From Azorinus chamasolen (lineage: Eukaryota; Mollusca; Bivalvia; Cardiida; Solecurtidae), in contig OY755241.1 of the NCBI GenBank assembly GCA_963576725.1, positions 76,866,701-76,930,700 of the forward strand: a DNA stretch of 64,000 bases, in the 5' to 3' direction. Both the position numbers and the translations under genes were made by a program. How positions within the stretch are numbered: position 1 is the stretch's first letter; the number at the start of each line of letters is the position of its first letter. The notes below the pieces were generated by a model. That model worked only from the letters and a program-made list of their open reading frames with translations. It was not told the DNA's origin and ran no database searches. This document shows positions 11,053 through 21,079 of the stretch, piece after piece.

Positions 11053-11124
11053 TTAACCCTTTCCTGCATAGGCTGTTTTTAGACCCAACCTCTACCAAAA
11101 AAAGGAGCATTAACTAGAGAAAAG
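11053..11124. mobile_element. TTAA-N MITE, left half (interrupted)
   Basis: TTAACCCTTTCCTGCATAGGC through GCATTAACTAGAGAAAAG. The rest of this MITE resumes at about 12947-13088, on the other side of HLE1a. Confidence 0.75.
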
Positions 11125-11626
11125 AACAAGAGGGTCGTCACGGGTGACAAATGCCCCCAAAGTGTTTGACACCGAAATGCATTTTGGTGGAAAAACAATA
11201 CAATGTAATGCAGGTGTAACATGAAATTTTGATGCTGTTAAAAATGACACAGGAGTCAGTTCTTAACATTAGAAACAGAACCTTTGACGATTATGATAGC
11301 TAAGAAAAGAGCCAAGCGTCAAAACTTAGTTAAAAAGGACCCTAAGTCATTCTCAACGTTAAAAAGGACCCTGGGTTGATTGTCAACGTTTAAGGTATAG
11401 GAGATATGCTCTGGACAAGCTTTTTGTATCTGGTAAGATATAGGAGATATGCTCCGGACTGTAAAATTGAGGTCAAAGGTCAAGGTCAAGGTCAGTGATC
11501 TGAAAATGGTACATGACTCTCCCCCATCCCAAGATGAACTCACAAACCAAATTTGGATTCCGTAGCTGGTAAGGTATAGGAGAAATGCTCCAGACAAGCT
11601 TTGTGTAAAATCTAGGTCAAAGGTCA

Positions 11627-11641
11627 AGGTCACAGTGACCT
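11627..11641. promoter_or_regulatory. Consensus ERE-like inverted repeat (AGGTCAcagTGACCT)
   Basis: A perfect 6-3-6 palindrome of nuclear-receptor half-sites inside an HLE1 core. It also occurs at 12232-12246, 12547-12561, 21581-21595, 21728-21742 and 22186-22200. Each is preceded by AAGGTCA direct repeats. Function is not shown. Confidence 0.45.
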
Positions 11642-12808
11642 GAAAATGGTACGCGACACACCGCCATCCCAAGATAAACTCACACATTAAATTTGGAATC
11701 CGCAGCTGGTAAGGTATAAGAGATATTCTCTGGACAACCTTTTTTGTAAAATCGAGGTCGAAGGTCAAGGTCAAGGTGACCTGAAAATGGTACGCGACAC
11801 TCCGCCATCTGAAGGTGATCTCACAAACCAAATTTGGAATCCGTATCTGGTAAGGTATAGGAGATATGCTCTGGACAAGCTTTTTGTAAAATCGGTCAAG
11901 GTCAAGGTCAAGGTTAAGGTCATAGTGACCTGGAAATGGTACATGACATTCCGCCATCCCAAGATGAACGCACACACCAAATTTGGAATCTGTAGCTGGT
12001 AAGGTAAAGGAGATATGCTCCGGACAAGCTTTTTGTAAAATCGGTCAAAGGTCATGGTCAAGGTCACAGTGATCTGAAAATGGTATGCGACACTCCTCCA
12101 TCCAAAGATGAACTCACACACCAAATTTGGAATCCTTAGCTGGTAAGGAATAGGAGATATACTCCGGACAAGCTTTTTGTAGCTGGTAAGGTATAAGCGG
12201 TTTTTAAAATCGAGGTCAAAGGTCAAGGTCAAGGTCACAGTGACCTGAAAATGGTACGCGACACTCCGCCATCCCAAGATGAACTCACACACCAAATTTG
12301 GAATCTGTAGCTGGTAAGGTAAAGGAGATATGCTCCGGACAAGCTTTTTGTAAAATCGGTCAAAGGTCATGGTCAAGGTCACAGTGATCTGAAAATGGTA
12401 CGCGACACTCCTCCATCCCAAGATGAACTAACACACCAAATTTGGAATCCTTAGCTGGTAAGGTATAGGAAATATACTCCGGACAAGCTTTTTGTAGCTG
12501 GTAAGGCACAAGCTTTTTTTAAAATCGAGGTCAAAGGTCAAGGTCAAGGTCACAGTGACCTGGAAATGGTACGCGACACTCCGCCATCCTAAGATGAACT
12601 CACACACCAAATTTGGAATCTGTAGCTGGTAAGGTAAAGGAGATATGCTCCGGACAAGCTTTTTGTAAAATCAAGGTCAAAGGTCAAGGTCACAGTGACA
12701 TGAAAATGGTACGCGACACTCCCCCATCCCAAGATGAACTCACACACCAAATTTGGTATCCGTAGCTGATGTGACAAAGGAAATATACTCCGGACAAAAG
12801 GTACACAC

Positions 12809-12897
12809 ACCCACACACCCACCCACCCACCCACACACCCACCCACCCACACACCCACCCACCCACACACCCACACACACACACACCCACACACGCA
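12809..12897. repeat. (CCCACA)n-type microsatellite
   Basis: ACCCACACACCCACCCACC tract near the 3' end of HLE1a. The same tract type sits at the same place in HLE1b (23083-23173) with different internal order. Confidence 0.9.
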
Positions 12898-12946
12898 CGG
12901 TGCGATCACTATATGCCGCCAAAGCCTAGCTTTGGGGGCATAAAAA

Positions 12947-13088
12947 TATCATGATTGTGTAGTATAGAAACCATTGTGATAAAAAGAGCATTTGCTCCAT
13001 AGGAGCAAATGCTCTATTTATCACAATGGTTTTTATAAAGTGACTTTTACACAGATGTAGAAAGGTGTATTTATTGAGGAAAGGGTTG
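12947..13088. mobile_element. TTAA-N MITE, right half (interrupted)
   Basis: Begins TATCATGATTGTGTAGTA, then the core hairpin AAAGAGCATTTGCTCC, and ends GAGGAAAGGGTTGAA. Together with 11053-11124 it makes a full-length MITE. Confidence 0.75.
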
Positions 13089-13089
13089 A

Positions 13090-13168
13090 ATGAAATCAAT
13101 GCAGAAAGCTCTCAAGGACGCTCTTATGGGAGCTTTCTGCATTACTTTCAGTCTGCATTAAACTAATG
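13090..13168. repeat. G palindrome
   Basis: ATGCAGAAAGCTC...GGGAGCTTTCTGCAT with an outer CTGCATTAA. Confidence 0.6.
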
Positions 13169-13330
13169 CCATTACTTTTAAACGTCTGTATTTCTTTATT
13201 TAACCCTCTTCTTCATATACACGTAATTGCATTTGCAAACAGAGTAGACCAACACACACACACAAACACACATCCACCAGATAACAGCGGATGTTTATTA
13301 GAGAGGAGGCATTTATTAGGCAGAATACTA

Positions 13331-13574
13331 TTAACCCTTCCCTTGCTATTCGCGTCAATATACCTACCCTTAAATAGTGCAGACCCAGATGAGACAGCTC
13401 CTGCAGGAGCTGTCTCATCAGGGTCTGCACTATTTACAAGTTGATTGTGCAACCAGTGCATTCTACAGCAGTGATTGCACAGCGAAATACTTGTACACAG
13501 TGAAGATATATGTAATTATACAAAGATGTAAAGAAGGAGAACTGTATTTTAAAATTCAGCAAGCTAAGGGTTAA
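13331..13574. mobile_element. TTAA-S MITE
   Basis: TTAACCCTTCCCTTGC to GCTAAGGGTTAA, with core AGACAGCTCCTGCAGGAGCT flanked by TAGTGCAGACC. Other copies are at 44922-45171 (inverted) and 28230-28408 (truncated). Confidence 0.8.
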
Positions 13575-13584
13575 CAGAGTTCCT

Positions 13585-13700
13585 GATTATAAGATGTGTA
13601 AAATTAATCATTTTCAATAATAGACAGTATAGGTTTTGGTTGAGAAATCACGATTTTGTATTTGGTTGCACACCGTTATCTGTAGCTCTGTATAAATGTT
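13585..13700. repeat. D element fragment
   Basis: AAAATTAATCATTTTCAATA, TATAGGTTTTGGTTGAGAAA and TATCTGTAGCTCTG match one half of the D family. Confidence 0.5.
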
Positions 13701-13928
13701 TAACCCATTCCCGCATATTGACGCCTTTTGGTGCTTCTGTAAAAGACACTTTGTGAAACCATTGTGATAAATAGAGCATTTGCTCCACAGGAGCAAATGC
13801 TCTATTTATCACAATGGTTTCAAAACTACACAATTCAGAAAAATTCCTTTTCCCTAGTTAATGCTCCTTTTTGGTAGATTTAATCAAAGGGATTAGGTAT
13901 AAAAATAGCCTAAGTGGGAATGGGTTAA
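13700..13928. mobile_element. TTAA-N MITE
   Basis: TTAACCCATTCCCGC to GGGAATGGGTTAA, with an almost perfect core palindrome around CTCCACAGGAG. Confidence 0.85.
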
Positions 13929-14051
13929 GCACAAACAGTTTACAATTGATCAATTCATTCCATAACAACAAGTACCTACCTACAGAAGGGTTCCTCATCT
14001 CCTAACCATGATCTCAGTCGATGCATACCTCCTGGGCCTGATAAATGTCAC

Positions 14052-14189
14052 AAACCAATGCCATCACAGAAGCCTACCAGCTGGTGTGAGGCTTCTGTTA
14101 AGCCAGTCTGCAGTCTGTCTATTGCATTCTCTGTGCAGATCTCTTCTGACATGATGTAATCCACAACCGATGATGTCACTTCATATTGG
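14052..14189 (-). CDS. Exon: helical Cys segment
   Basis: The acceptor CTTGTTTCTAG precedes C-CAA-TAT-GAA. The donor GGTTT|GTGACA is weak (GTGACA, not GTAAGT). It is chosen because the next codon boundary leaves 45 whole codons and a phase 2 end that fits the 9.5 kb exon; a few bases later the frame hits TGA at 14048. Motifs: SEEICTENAIDRLQ and LVGFCDGIG, two cysteines 22 residues apart. Joined to 18257-18466 as AG+C (Ser). Alternatively this could be the last exon, with the TGA as stop, but the well-formed in-phase exon at 9.5 kb argues against that. Confidence 0.65.
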
Positions 14190-14329
14190 CTAGAAACAAG
14201 AGAGCAGCATGTATATTTTAACCCGTCAGATGCTAAATATTTCAAAGTGGAAAGGCCAGTCAGTGTTTAGCTGTGAAAGATATTTTTCTAGAGAGGTTTC
14301 AATGAGAAACAGTGCAGACACTGATCAGA

Positions 14330-14430
14330 GGGCTGTACTAGGGGCCTAAAGATCCTCTGCCCCTGTGTTCACAAAGGGCTCTACTAGGGGCCTAAAGATC
14401 CTCTGCCCCTGTGTTCACAAAGAACAAAGG
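14330..14430. repeat. Two-copy tandem duplication, ~60 bp
   Basis: GGGCTGTACTAGGGGCCTAA and GGGCTCTACTAGGGGCCTAA, each followed by AGATCCTCTGCCCC. Confidence 0.7.
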
Positions 14431-14509
14431 GCTTCAATTTCAAATCAGCATGAGCATCCAATCTACGTTATAAATTTTGTTTGTGAATAGATGATTTAAA
14501 ATTTTGCAG

Positions 14510-14636
14510 TTCTGAAACCATTGTGATAAATGGAGCATTTGCTCCCCATGAGCAAATGCTCTATTTATCACAATGGTTTCAAAAGGTGACTTTTTCAGAG
14601 GCGTAGAAAGGCATACTAATGGAGGCAAGGGTTAAC
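14510..14636. mobile_element. TTAA-N MITE, right part
   Basis: Core GATAAATGGAGCATTTGCTC with its palindromic partner, ending GGAGGCAAGGGTTAA. A weak TTAA-P remnant (AGTAGATCCAGATCAGATGG) follows at about 14770-14870. Confidence 0.65.
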
Positions 14637-14940
14637 TCAAGTTTCAACTTTGTATATATGTGTAAACTTGCTAGTGGATTTTGAATGACAAACAGTGCAG
14701 TCCCTGATCAAAGGGCTCCTTAAAGGTCTACACAGTTTGCAAATAACAGTGCATGCATTTCCCAGATTGAAACAGTTAATTCATATAAACACCTTTTCAC
14801 GCCTTCCCTAAAAGAGTAGATCCAGATCAGATGGCTAACGTTGACTGGTCTCTTTGTTTGCTTAGTATATAAATGTATACTACTGATAGAAGTCTGATGT
14901 TTTCTACCAAGGTAAAATATTCCCTTGGTCATAATGCCAT

Positions 14941-16833
14941 TTAAAACTAGAACTATCACTAAAGGTGATGAATACCCCCACACGGCAGCCTTGATTGCAA
15001 ATCCAAGTTTTGAACATGTAACAGGACCAAATAACAAAACTACCCAAAGTTCAAAGAGAGAAAATTCTGTAACTTATGCCAAGTATCAAGTGAATCAGGT
15101 TGAAATTGAAGGAGGAGTTCAAAGTACAAGATTTTGCCTGCCAATTTCAAGGCCAAAGGTCAATGTCAAGGTCACAGAGACCTGAAATTTGTGTCTTGCA
15201 CATCTACTACTTCTGAGTAACATTTATGCCAAGTATCAAGTAAATCAGGTTGAAAGTGAAGGAGGAGTTCGCCGTACAAGATTTTGCCTGCCAATTTTAA
15301 GACCAATTTCAAGGCCAAAGGTCAAGGTCACAGAGATTTTAAATTTGTGTCTTGCACATCTACTACTCCTGAGTAACATTTATGCCAAGTATCAAGTGAA
15401 TCAGGTTGAAAGTGAAGGAGGAGTTCAAAGTACAAGATTTTGCCTGCCAATTTCAAGACCAATTTCAAGACCAACGGTCAAGGTCAAGGTCACAGAGACC
15501 TGAAATTTGTGTCTTGCACATATACTACTCCTGAGTAACATTTATGCCAAGTATCAAGTGAATCAGGTTGAAAGTGAAGGAGGAGTTCAAAGTACAAGAT
15601 TTTGCCTGCCAATTTCAAGACCAATTTCAAGGCCAAAGGTCAAGGTCAAGGTCACAGAGACCTGAAATTTGTGTCTTGCACATATACTACTCCTGAGTAA
15701 CATTTATGCCAAGTATCAAGTGAATCAGGTTGAAAGTGAAGGAGGAGTTCGCCGTACAAGATTTTGTCTGCCAATTTCAAGACCAATTTCAAGGCCAAAG
15801 GTCAAGGTCAAGGTCACAGAGACCTGAAATTTGTGTCTTGCACATCTACTACTCCTGAGTAACATTTATGCCAAGTATCAAGTGAATCAGGTTGAAAGTG
15901 AAGGAGGAGTTCAAAGTACAAGATTTTGCCTGCCAATTTCAAGACCAATTTCAAGGCCAAACGTCAAGGTCAAGGTCACAGAGACCTGAAATGTGTGTCT
16001 TACACATGTACTACTCCTGAGTAACATTTATGCCAAGTATCAAGTGAATCAGGTTGAAATTGAAGGGGGAGTTCAAAGTACAAGATTTTGCCTGCCAATT
16101 TCAAGACCAATTTCAAGACCAAAGGTCAAGGTCAAGGTCACAGAGACCTGAATTTTGTGTCTTGCACATCTACTACTCCTGAGTAACATTTATGCCAAGA
16201 ATCAAGTGAATCAGGTTGAAATTGAAGGAGGAGTTCAAAGTACAAGATTTTGTCTGCCAATTTCAAGACCAATTTCAAGGCCAAAGGTCAAGGTCAAGGT
16301 CACAGAGACCTGAAATTTGTGTCTTGCACATCTACTACTCCTGAGTAACATTTATGCCAAGTATCAAGTGAATCAGGTTGAAAGTGAAGGAGGAGTTCAA
16401 AGTACAAGATTTTGACTGCCAATTTCAAGACCAATTTCAAGGCCAAACATCAAGGTCAAGGTCACAGAGACCTGAAATTTGTGTCTTACATATCTACTAC
16501 TCCTGAGTAACATTTATGCCAAGTATCAAGTGAATCAGGTTGAATGTGAAGGAGGAGTTCAAAGTACAAGCTTTTGCCAGCCAATTTCAAGACCAATTTC
16601 AAGGCCAAAGGTCAAGGTCAAGGTCACAGAGACCTGAAATTTGTGTCTTGCACATCTACTACTCCTGATTAACAATTATGCCAAGTGTCAAGTGAATCAG
16701 GTTGAAACTGAAGGAGGAGTTCGCCGTACAAGATTTTGCAGACAGACCGACCGCCGGACCGACCGCCGGACCGACCGACCGACCGACAGGCTGATTCCAG
16801 TATACCCCCCTCAAACTCTGTTTGTGGGGGTAT
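14941..16833 (+). mobile_element. HLE2 element, copy a
   Basis: It starts AACTAGAACTATCACTAAAG with GAATACCCCCACAC and ends TTTGTGGGGGTATAAT. About ten 160-bp cores carry GCCAAGTATCAAGTGAATCA, GAAGGAGGAGTTCAAAG and AAGGTCAAGGTCACAGAG. The tail is ACCGACCGCCGGACC. It closely matches 35317-37157. Confidence 0.85.
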
Positions 16834-16924
16834 AATAATTCAGGACATTTGATATTCATGTCATTGCATCTAGTAAAATCTCGATAATTCGAAATTTGGA
16901 TATAGAAGAATCTATATAGAACCT

Positions 16925-17030
16925 TTTAGACAGGCAGCTGCTTAATGCATTATGAGAGTCATGCAGAAAGCTCCAAGAGGTGCTCTATACATGACCTTCA
17001 CCTTGCATTCAGCTGTCACCTGTTTTAAAG
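16925..17030. repeat. G palindrome, diverged
   Basis: CTGCTTAATGCATTATGAGAG, ATGCAGAAAGCTCC and TTGCATTCAGC; one arm is degraded. Confidence 0.45.
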
Positions 17031-17200
17031 ATAAATACTTATATGTATTTGAGTATTTTTAATCAAGATTTTACTGTATTTCTTACTACAATTTTATGAG
17101 AGAAAGGGATAAATCAAATTGTTTTCATACATTAGTCGCAATGATCATGAGAATAAGATCTACCCTTGGGGATTCCATTTTTATAATCCTTTCCTTCATT

Positions 17201-17650
17201 TAACCAATTCCCTTATATTGACGCCTTTTGGCACCTGTGCAAAAAGTCGCCTGTTGAAACCATTGTGATAAATAGAGCATATGCTCCTATAGCAAAGTTG
17301 TTTTAAAGTACAAAATTCTCAAATTTTCCTCATCTTTAGTTAATGCTCCTTTTTTGGTAAATTTATTCAAGGAGGTTGGATCTTAACCCTTTTCCCTTAT
17401 ATAAACGCCTTTTCACGCATTTGCAAACAGAGTAGACCTAGATCAGACGGCTCCTATAGGAGCCGTCTGATCAGGGTCTGCTCTGTTTGTTATTGACATG
17501 ATATAGATCTGTATCTAAAGTTTTTGTCTCTGACAGCAAGTTAAAATTATAAAGAATTCATCTTATAAATATTCATGATGTTATTATTTCTTACATGGAT
17601 ATTAAACAGGTAAAGGGTTAAAATAGCCTATGAGACAATGGGCTAAATGC
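17201..17650. mobile_element. TTAA-N MITE interrupted by a TTAA-P MITE
   Basis: The left part runs TTAACCAATTCCC to GGTTGGATC (17382) and the right part AAAATAGCCTATGAGACAATG resumes after 17621. The intruder (17383-17621) is TTAACCCTTTTCCC to GGTAAAGGGTTAA with a near-perfect core, inserted at TTAA. Confidence 0.8.
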
Positions 17651-18226
17651 CTTTTCATTCCTTTGCAAACAGAGTAGACCGAGATCAGATGACTTCTTCA
17701 AACATTTTCATGTACGAAACTATCCTAATATCATTTAACCTCTATGTAAACCTTTCCTTCATTTAAACATTTTTTCATTCCTTTGCAAACAGAGAAGACC
17801 CAGATCAGATGGCTCCTGTAAGAGTCGTCTGATTAGAGTCTGCTCTGTTTGCTTATGAATTAATATAGATACATGTATGATTCTACAGTATCTGCCATGT
17901 CAAAAACTCCTGTCTTCATGAGCCATTATAAAAAATAATTTCATAAATATTCATGAAGTTATTATTTCTTACATGAATACTGAACAGGGAAAGGGTTAGT
18001 AATTACGTTTTACAACACCTTTCAAAGAGAGTAGACCCAGATCTGATGGCTCCCGTAGGAGATGTCTGATCAGTGTCTCACGTACTTGCTCAAGGAAATT
18101 CATGAATATAATTCTACAGTTTCTTCAAATTTCCTTTGTTCATAATTATGTTCTTATAATAATTCAGCTAATAAATATTCATAGTGTAATTATTTCTTAC
18201 ATAAATATTCATGAGGTAAAGGGTTA
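17650..18226. mobile_element. Three TTAA-P MITE copies or remnants in series
   Basis: Remnant at 17650-17740 (AACAGAGTAGACCGAGATC); longer copy at about 17746-17999 ending GGGAAAGGGTTAG; copy at about 18000-18226 ending GGTAAAGGGTTAA. All have the TATTCATGATGTTATTATTT-like right flank typical of the family. Confidence 0.65.
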
Positions 18227-18256
18227 AAAATTTGCATAAATCTTTCAAATTCTCAC

Positions 18257-18466
18257 CTGCAGATGGAGAGCTTGTCAGCCAGACTATTTCTCACCATAGA
18301 TGCAAGGGCAACAAGTGCACTGGTTCCACACATTGGGTCGCCAAAGTCCTTGGCACAGTTATTATTGTCAAATATATCAATGAGCTTGAGGCATGTGACA
18401 TACAGATAGTGGAGAGATATGGCCCGGCAGCCAATGGTACTGGATATGACACACGGGAGACTCACA
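18257..18466 (-). CDS. Exon: helical Cys module
   Basis: The acceptor TTGTTTTTCAG and the donor ATCTGCAG|GTGAGA are both strong. The 210 nt are phase 2 at both ends, 69 whole codons. Cysteines are at residues 5, 13, 25, 37, 46 and 69. The first, second and fourth give C-x7-C-x23-C, the module signature plus one residue. Motifs: LPCVISSTIGC, DNNNCAKDFGDPMC and LADKLSIC. Like the other signature exons it begins in phase 2, five residues before the first Cys. It joins 24777-24864 as AG+T (Ser). No catalytic motif is seen. Confidence 0.75.
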
Positions 18467-18510
18467 CTGAAAAACAATTTCATTGGTTACAGAGCTCAGC
18501 AAAACCTGTC

Positions 18511-18760
18511 TTAACCCTTTCCCTCATATAAACGTGTTTTCACGCATTTGCAAACAGAGTAGACCCAGATCAGATGACTCCTAGAGGAGCCGTCTGATCA
18601 GGGTCCACTCTGTTTGCTAGTGGAATTTGAAAGATCTGTTTCTTTTCTTTCTAAAATGGTTACAATGTTCCACCTTCCATGTTTCATTATAACTATTTTC
18701 TCCATGAATATTCAGTAGGTATTGAAATTTGGACTAAATATAGAACAGGGAAAGGGTTAA
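18511..18760. mobile_element. TTAA-P MITE, full length
   Basis: TTAACCCTTTCCCTC to GGGAAAGGGTTAA, exactly 250 bp, core intact. It lies 44 bp upstream of the acceptor of exon 18257-18466. Confidence 0.85.
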
Positions 18761-18919
18761 AAGATCATTGAATGGTAGCATGTGGTTGCTTAATGTAGGG
18801 TAAAAGTTATATCTAAATGATAAAACAATTTAACCACTTTTGATAATGTTGTTGGTTTTCCATAACACAGAACAATTTTGGTTTACCTGGATAATCTATC
18901 TAATAGCTAAATCTTCATC

Positions 18920-19339
18920 AGACCTTTACTCCAAAAGTATGCATTTTCTGTGCCTTTGCAAACAGAGTAGACCCATGTCAGACAGCTCCTGTAGGAGCCA
19001 TCTGATCAGGGTCTACTGTTTGCTTCTGATATAACAGATATGATTCTTCAGTTTCTGTCATGGCAAAAAATTCCTGAGTCCATTATAATGTTATAACAAG
19101 GTGTGTTTGTGAAACATTATGCCCCGATTTGACCTATGACCTTGATGTATGACCTTGACCTTAAAAAGTCACACCTGAAAATGTTCGCCACAAACCAATT
19201 AACTAACTGACAGACAGGGTAAAAACAATATCCCCCCCCACCCTTTTGATCCGGGGGGAGGGGGGTTCATAAAAATTAATCTTATTCATAATCATGATGT
19301 CATTATTTTTTGCATCAATATTTATGGAGTAAAGGGTTA
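18920..19339. mobile_element. TTAA-P MITE carrying an HLE6 insertion
   Basis: Core at about 18955-19022; the right end GGAGTAAAGGGTTAA is at 19339. The intervening HLE6c runs at about 19097-19272. Confidence 0.7.
19097..19272 (+). mobile_element. HLE6 element, minimal copy c
   Basis: AAGGTGTGTTTGTGAAACAT with ATGCCCCG at the 5' side and CCCTTTTGATCCGGGGGG at the 3' side. Only one short core with TGACCTTGATG and TGACCTTGACC remains. Confidence 0.65.
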
Positions 19340-19349
19340 AGAACATGCA

Positions 19350-19895
19350 TGTATATCTATAAAGTGACTTTCATCGAGAGGTTCTTTTGAAAAATAGGCA
19401 TGTTTATCTATAAAGAGGTTCTTTTGAAAAATAGGCTTGTTTATCTATAAAGAGGTTCTTTTGAAAAATAGGCATGTTTGTCACAAAAGTGACTTTTGTA
19501 GAGAGGTTCTTTTGAAAAATAGGCATGTTTGTCACTAAAGTGACTTTTGTAGAGAGGTTCTTTTGAAAAATAGGCATGTTTGTCACTAAAGTGACTTTTG
19601 TAGAGAAGTTCTTTTGAAAAATAGGCATGTTTGTCACTAAAGTGACTTTTGTAGAGAGGTTCTTTTGAAAAATAGGCATGTTTGTCACTAAAGTGACTTT
19701 TGTAGAGAGGTTCTTTTGAAAAACAGGCATGTTTGTCACTAAAGTGACTTTTGTAGAGAGGTTCTTTTGAAAAATAGGCATGTTTATTTATAAAGAGGTT
19801 CTACTGATAACAGGCATGTTTAGATATCACTAAGTGACTTTTTTGTAAAGAGTTCTTTTGAAAAACAGACATTTTTATCTATAAAATGACTTTTG
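19350..19895. repeat. Minisatellite, ~57-bp unit
   Basis: About nine units of GAGGTTCTTTTGAAAAATAG plus GCATGTTTGTCACTAAAGTG and ACTTTTGTAGA. The minus-strand open frame here reads a repeating NMPIFQKNLSTKVTLVT unit and is a repeat artefact. Confidence 0.85.
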
Positions 19896-19897
19896 TA

Positions 19898-20717
19898 AAC
19901 TAGAATGTGTCCATAGGTCACTGATGCCCCCACTTCAGATTTTTTGTCACAGAAAGTAAGGGCCATAACCATGTATGCAACGACCGAATTGATTTATGTC
20001 TTTTTTGCAAATAAAAGGCTGCTACTCCTAAACAACTGAAGTGATTTACATGACTATCAAACTTGACCAAAATATAATAGTCACAAACATGTGGTACAGT
20101 GTAAAGATTGGTGTGGATTGGACAAATACTTTTCAAGAACGAGCCCGGACAAGATATTTTAAAGCAATACTAGCAATTAAAGGGCCGCAACTCCTAAACG
20201 ACTGTAACGATTTACATGGCTATCAAACTTGACCAGGATATAATGGCCACAAACATGTGTGTAAAGTTTGGTGAGGATTGGAAAAACACCTTCCAAGAAA
20301 GAGTCTGAGGACAAGATATTTTTAAAGTCATTTTTGCAAAGGGACGCAACTCCTAAATGACTGAAGCGATTTACATGGCAATCAAACTTGACTAGAATAT
20401 TATGGCCACAGCTATGTGTGTAAAGCTTGGTGAGGATTGGACTAGTACTTTCCAAGAAAAGGTCTGGACAAGATATTTTTAAAGTCATTTTTGCAAATAA
20501 AGGGTCGCAACTCCTGAATGACTAAAGCGATTCACATGGCTATCAAACTTGACCAAGATATAATGGCCGAAAACATGGGTGTAAATTTTGGTGTGGATTG
20601 GACAAATAGTTTTCAAGAAAGAGCAGGCAGAAATCATTCTAGCTGTCCGTACAGACGTACGGACAGACGTACAGACAAGAGCAACCCTATATGCTACCAC
20701 TTTGTGGGGGCATAAAA
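19898..20717 (+). mobile_element. HLE7 element
   Basis: ACTAGAATGTGTCCATAGG with GATGCCCCCAC at the 5' end and CACTTTGTGGGGGCATAAAA at the 3' end. Four ~160-bp cores carry GCAACTCCTAAA and ACTTGACCA. Tail ACGTACGGACAGACGTACAG. It is inserted in the minisatellite. Confidence 0.75.
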
Positions 20718-20719
20718 AC

Positions 20720-20851
20720 AGGTGTGTTAAAAATTATCACTAAAATGCCTGTTGTACAGATATTCCCCATATGTTCTGTTGAAGAACAGGCAAGTTTATC
20801 TATAAAGTGATTTTTGAAACATGTTTATCTCTTGACTTTTGTAGCCTGTTT
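20720..20851. repeat. Minisatellite continuation between insertions
   Basis: AACAGGCAAGTTTATCTATA and CATGTTTATCTCTTGACTTT continue the array of 19350-19895 and 24426-24770. Confidence 0.6.
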
Positions 20852-21079
20852 CAGGGTTCCCACAAAACAGAAAAAATAAAATTCCCTGACTTTTCACTGA
20901 CTTTTCCCTGACCGAATTTCAATTTTCCCTGACCCCATGTTTACAGAAGTTTAATTGGTCATCTATGAGCATGATCAATAAATGTTGGCCTCCGTCCTCC
21001 CCATCAGCCAATCCTTACCACCTCTCTCTTTATGGCAACTATATATACAGCAGTAGTGTTTTGATCATTTTAAATAAAG

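Larger units (their letters stand above)
11125..12946 (+). mobile_element. HLE1 element, copy a
   Basis: It starts AACAAGAGGGTCGTCACGGG with AATGCCCCCAAAG and ends CTTTGGGGGCATAAAAA; these are complementary subterminal words. The ~140-170 bp cores carry GGTCAAAGGTCAAGGTCA, GAAAATGGTACGCGACACTC, CACACCAAATTTGGAATC and CTCCGGACAAGCTTTTTG. Long minus-strand open frames here are tandem-repeat artefacts. It is inserted in a TTAA-N MITE. Confidence 0.85.

Noticed and set aside
11319..12421. Two ~217-codon minus-strand frames, and their twins at 21273-22375
   Set aside because: They follow the ~150-bp periodicity of HLE1 cores; unit length near a multiple of three keeps them open. No protein family is recognisable and they repeat with the unit.
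14048..14050. TGA just beyond exon 14052-14189 as the gene's stop codon
   Set aside because: A phase 2 donor two bases earlier joins to a well-formed exon at 9.5 kb carrying the module signature, so termination here is less likely, though not excluded.
19404..19781. 125-codon frame of perfect 19-residue repeats
   Set aside because: 57-bp minisatellite with a length divisible by three; not a repeat protein with flanking coding sequence.
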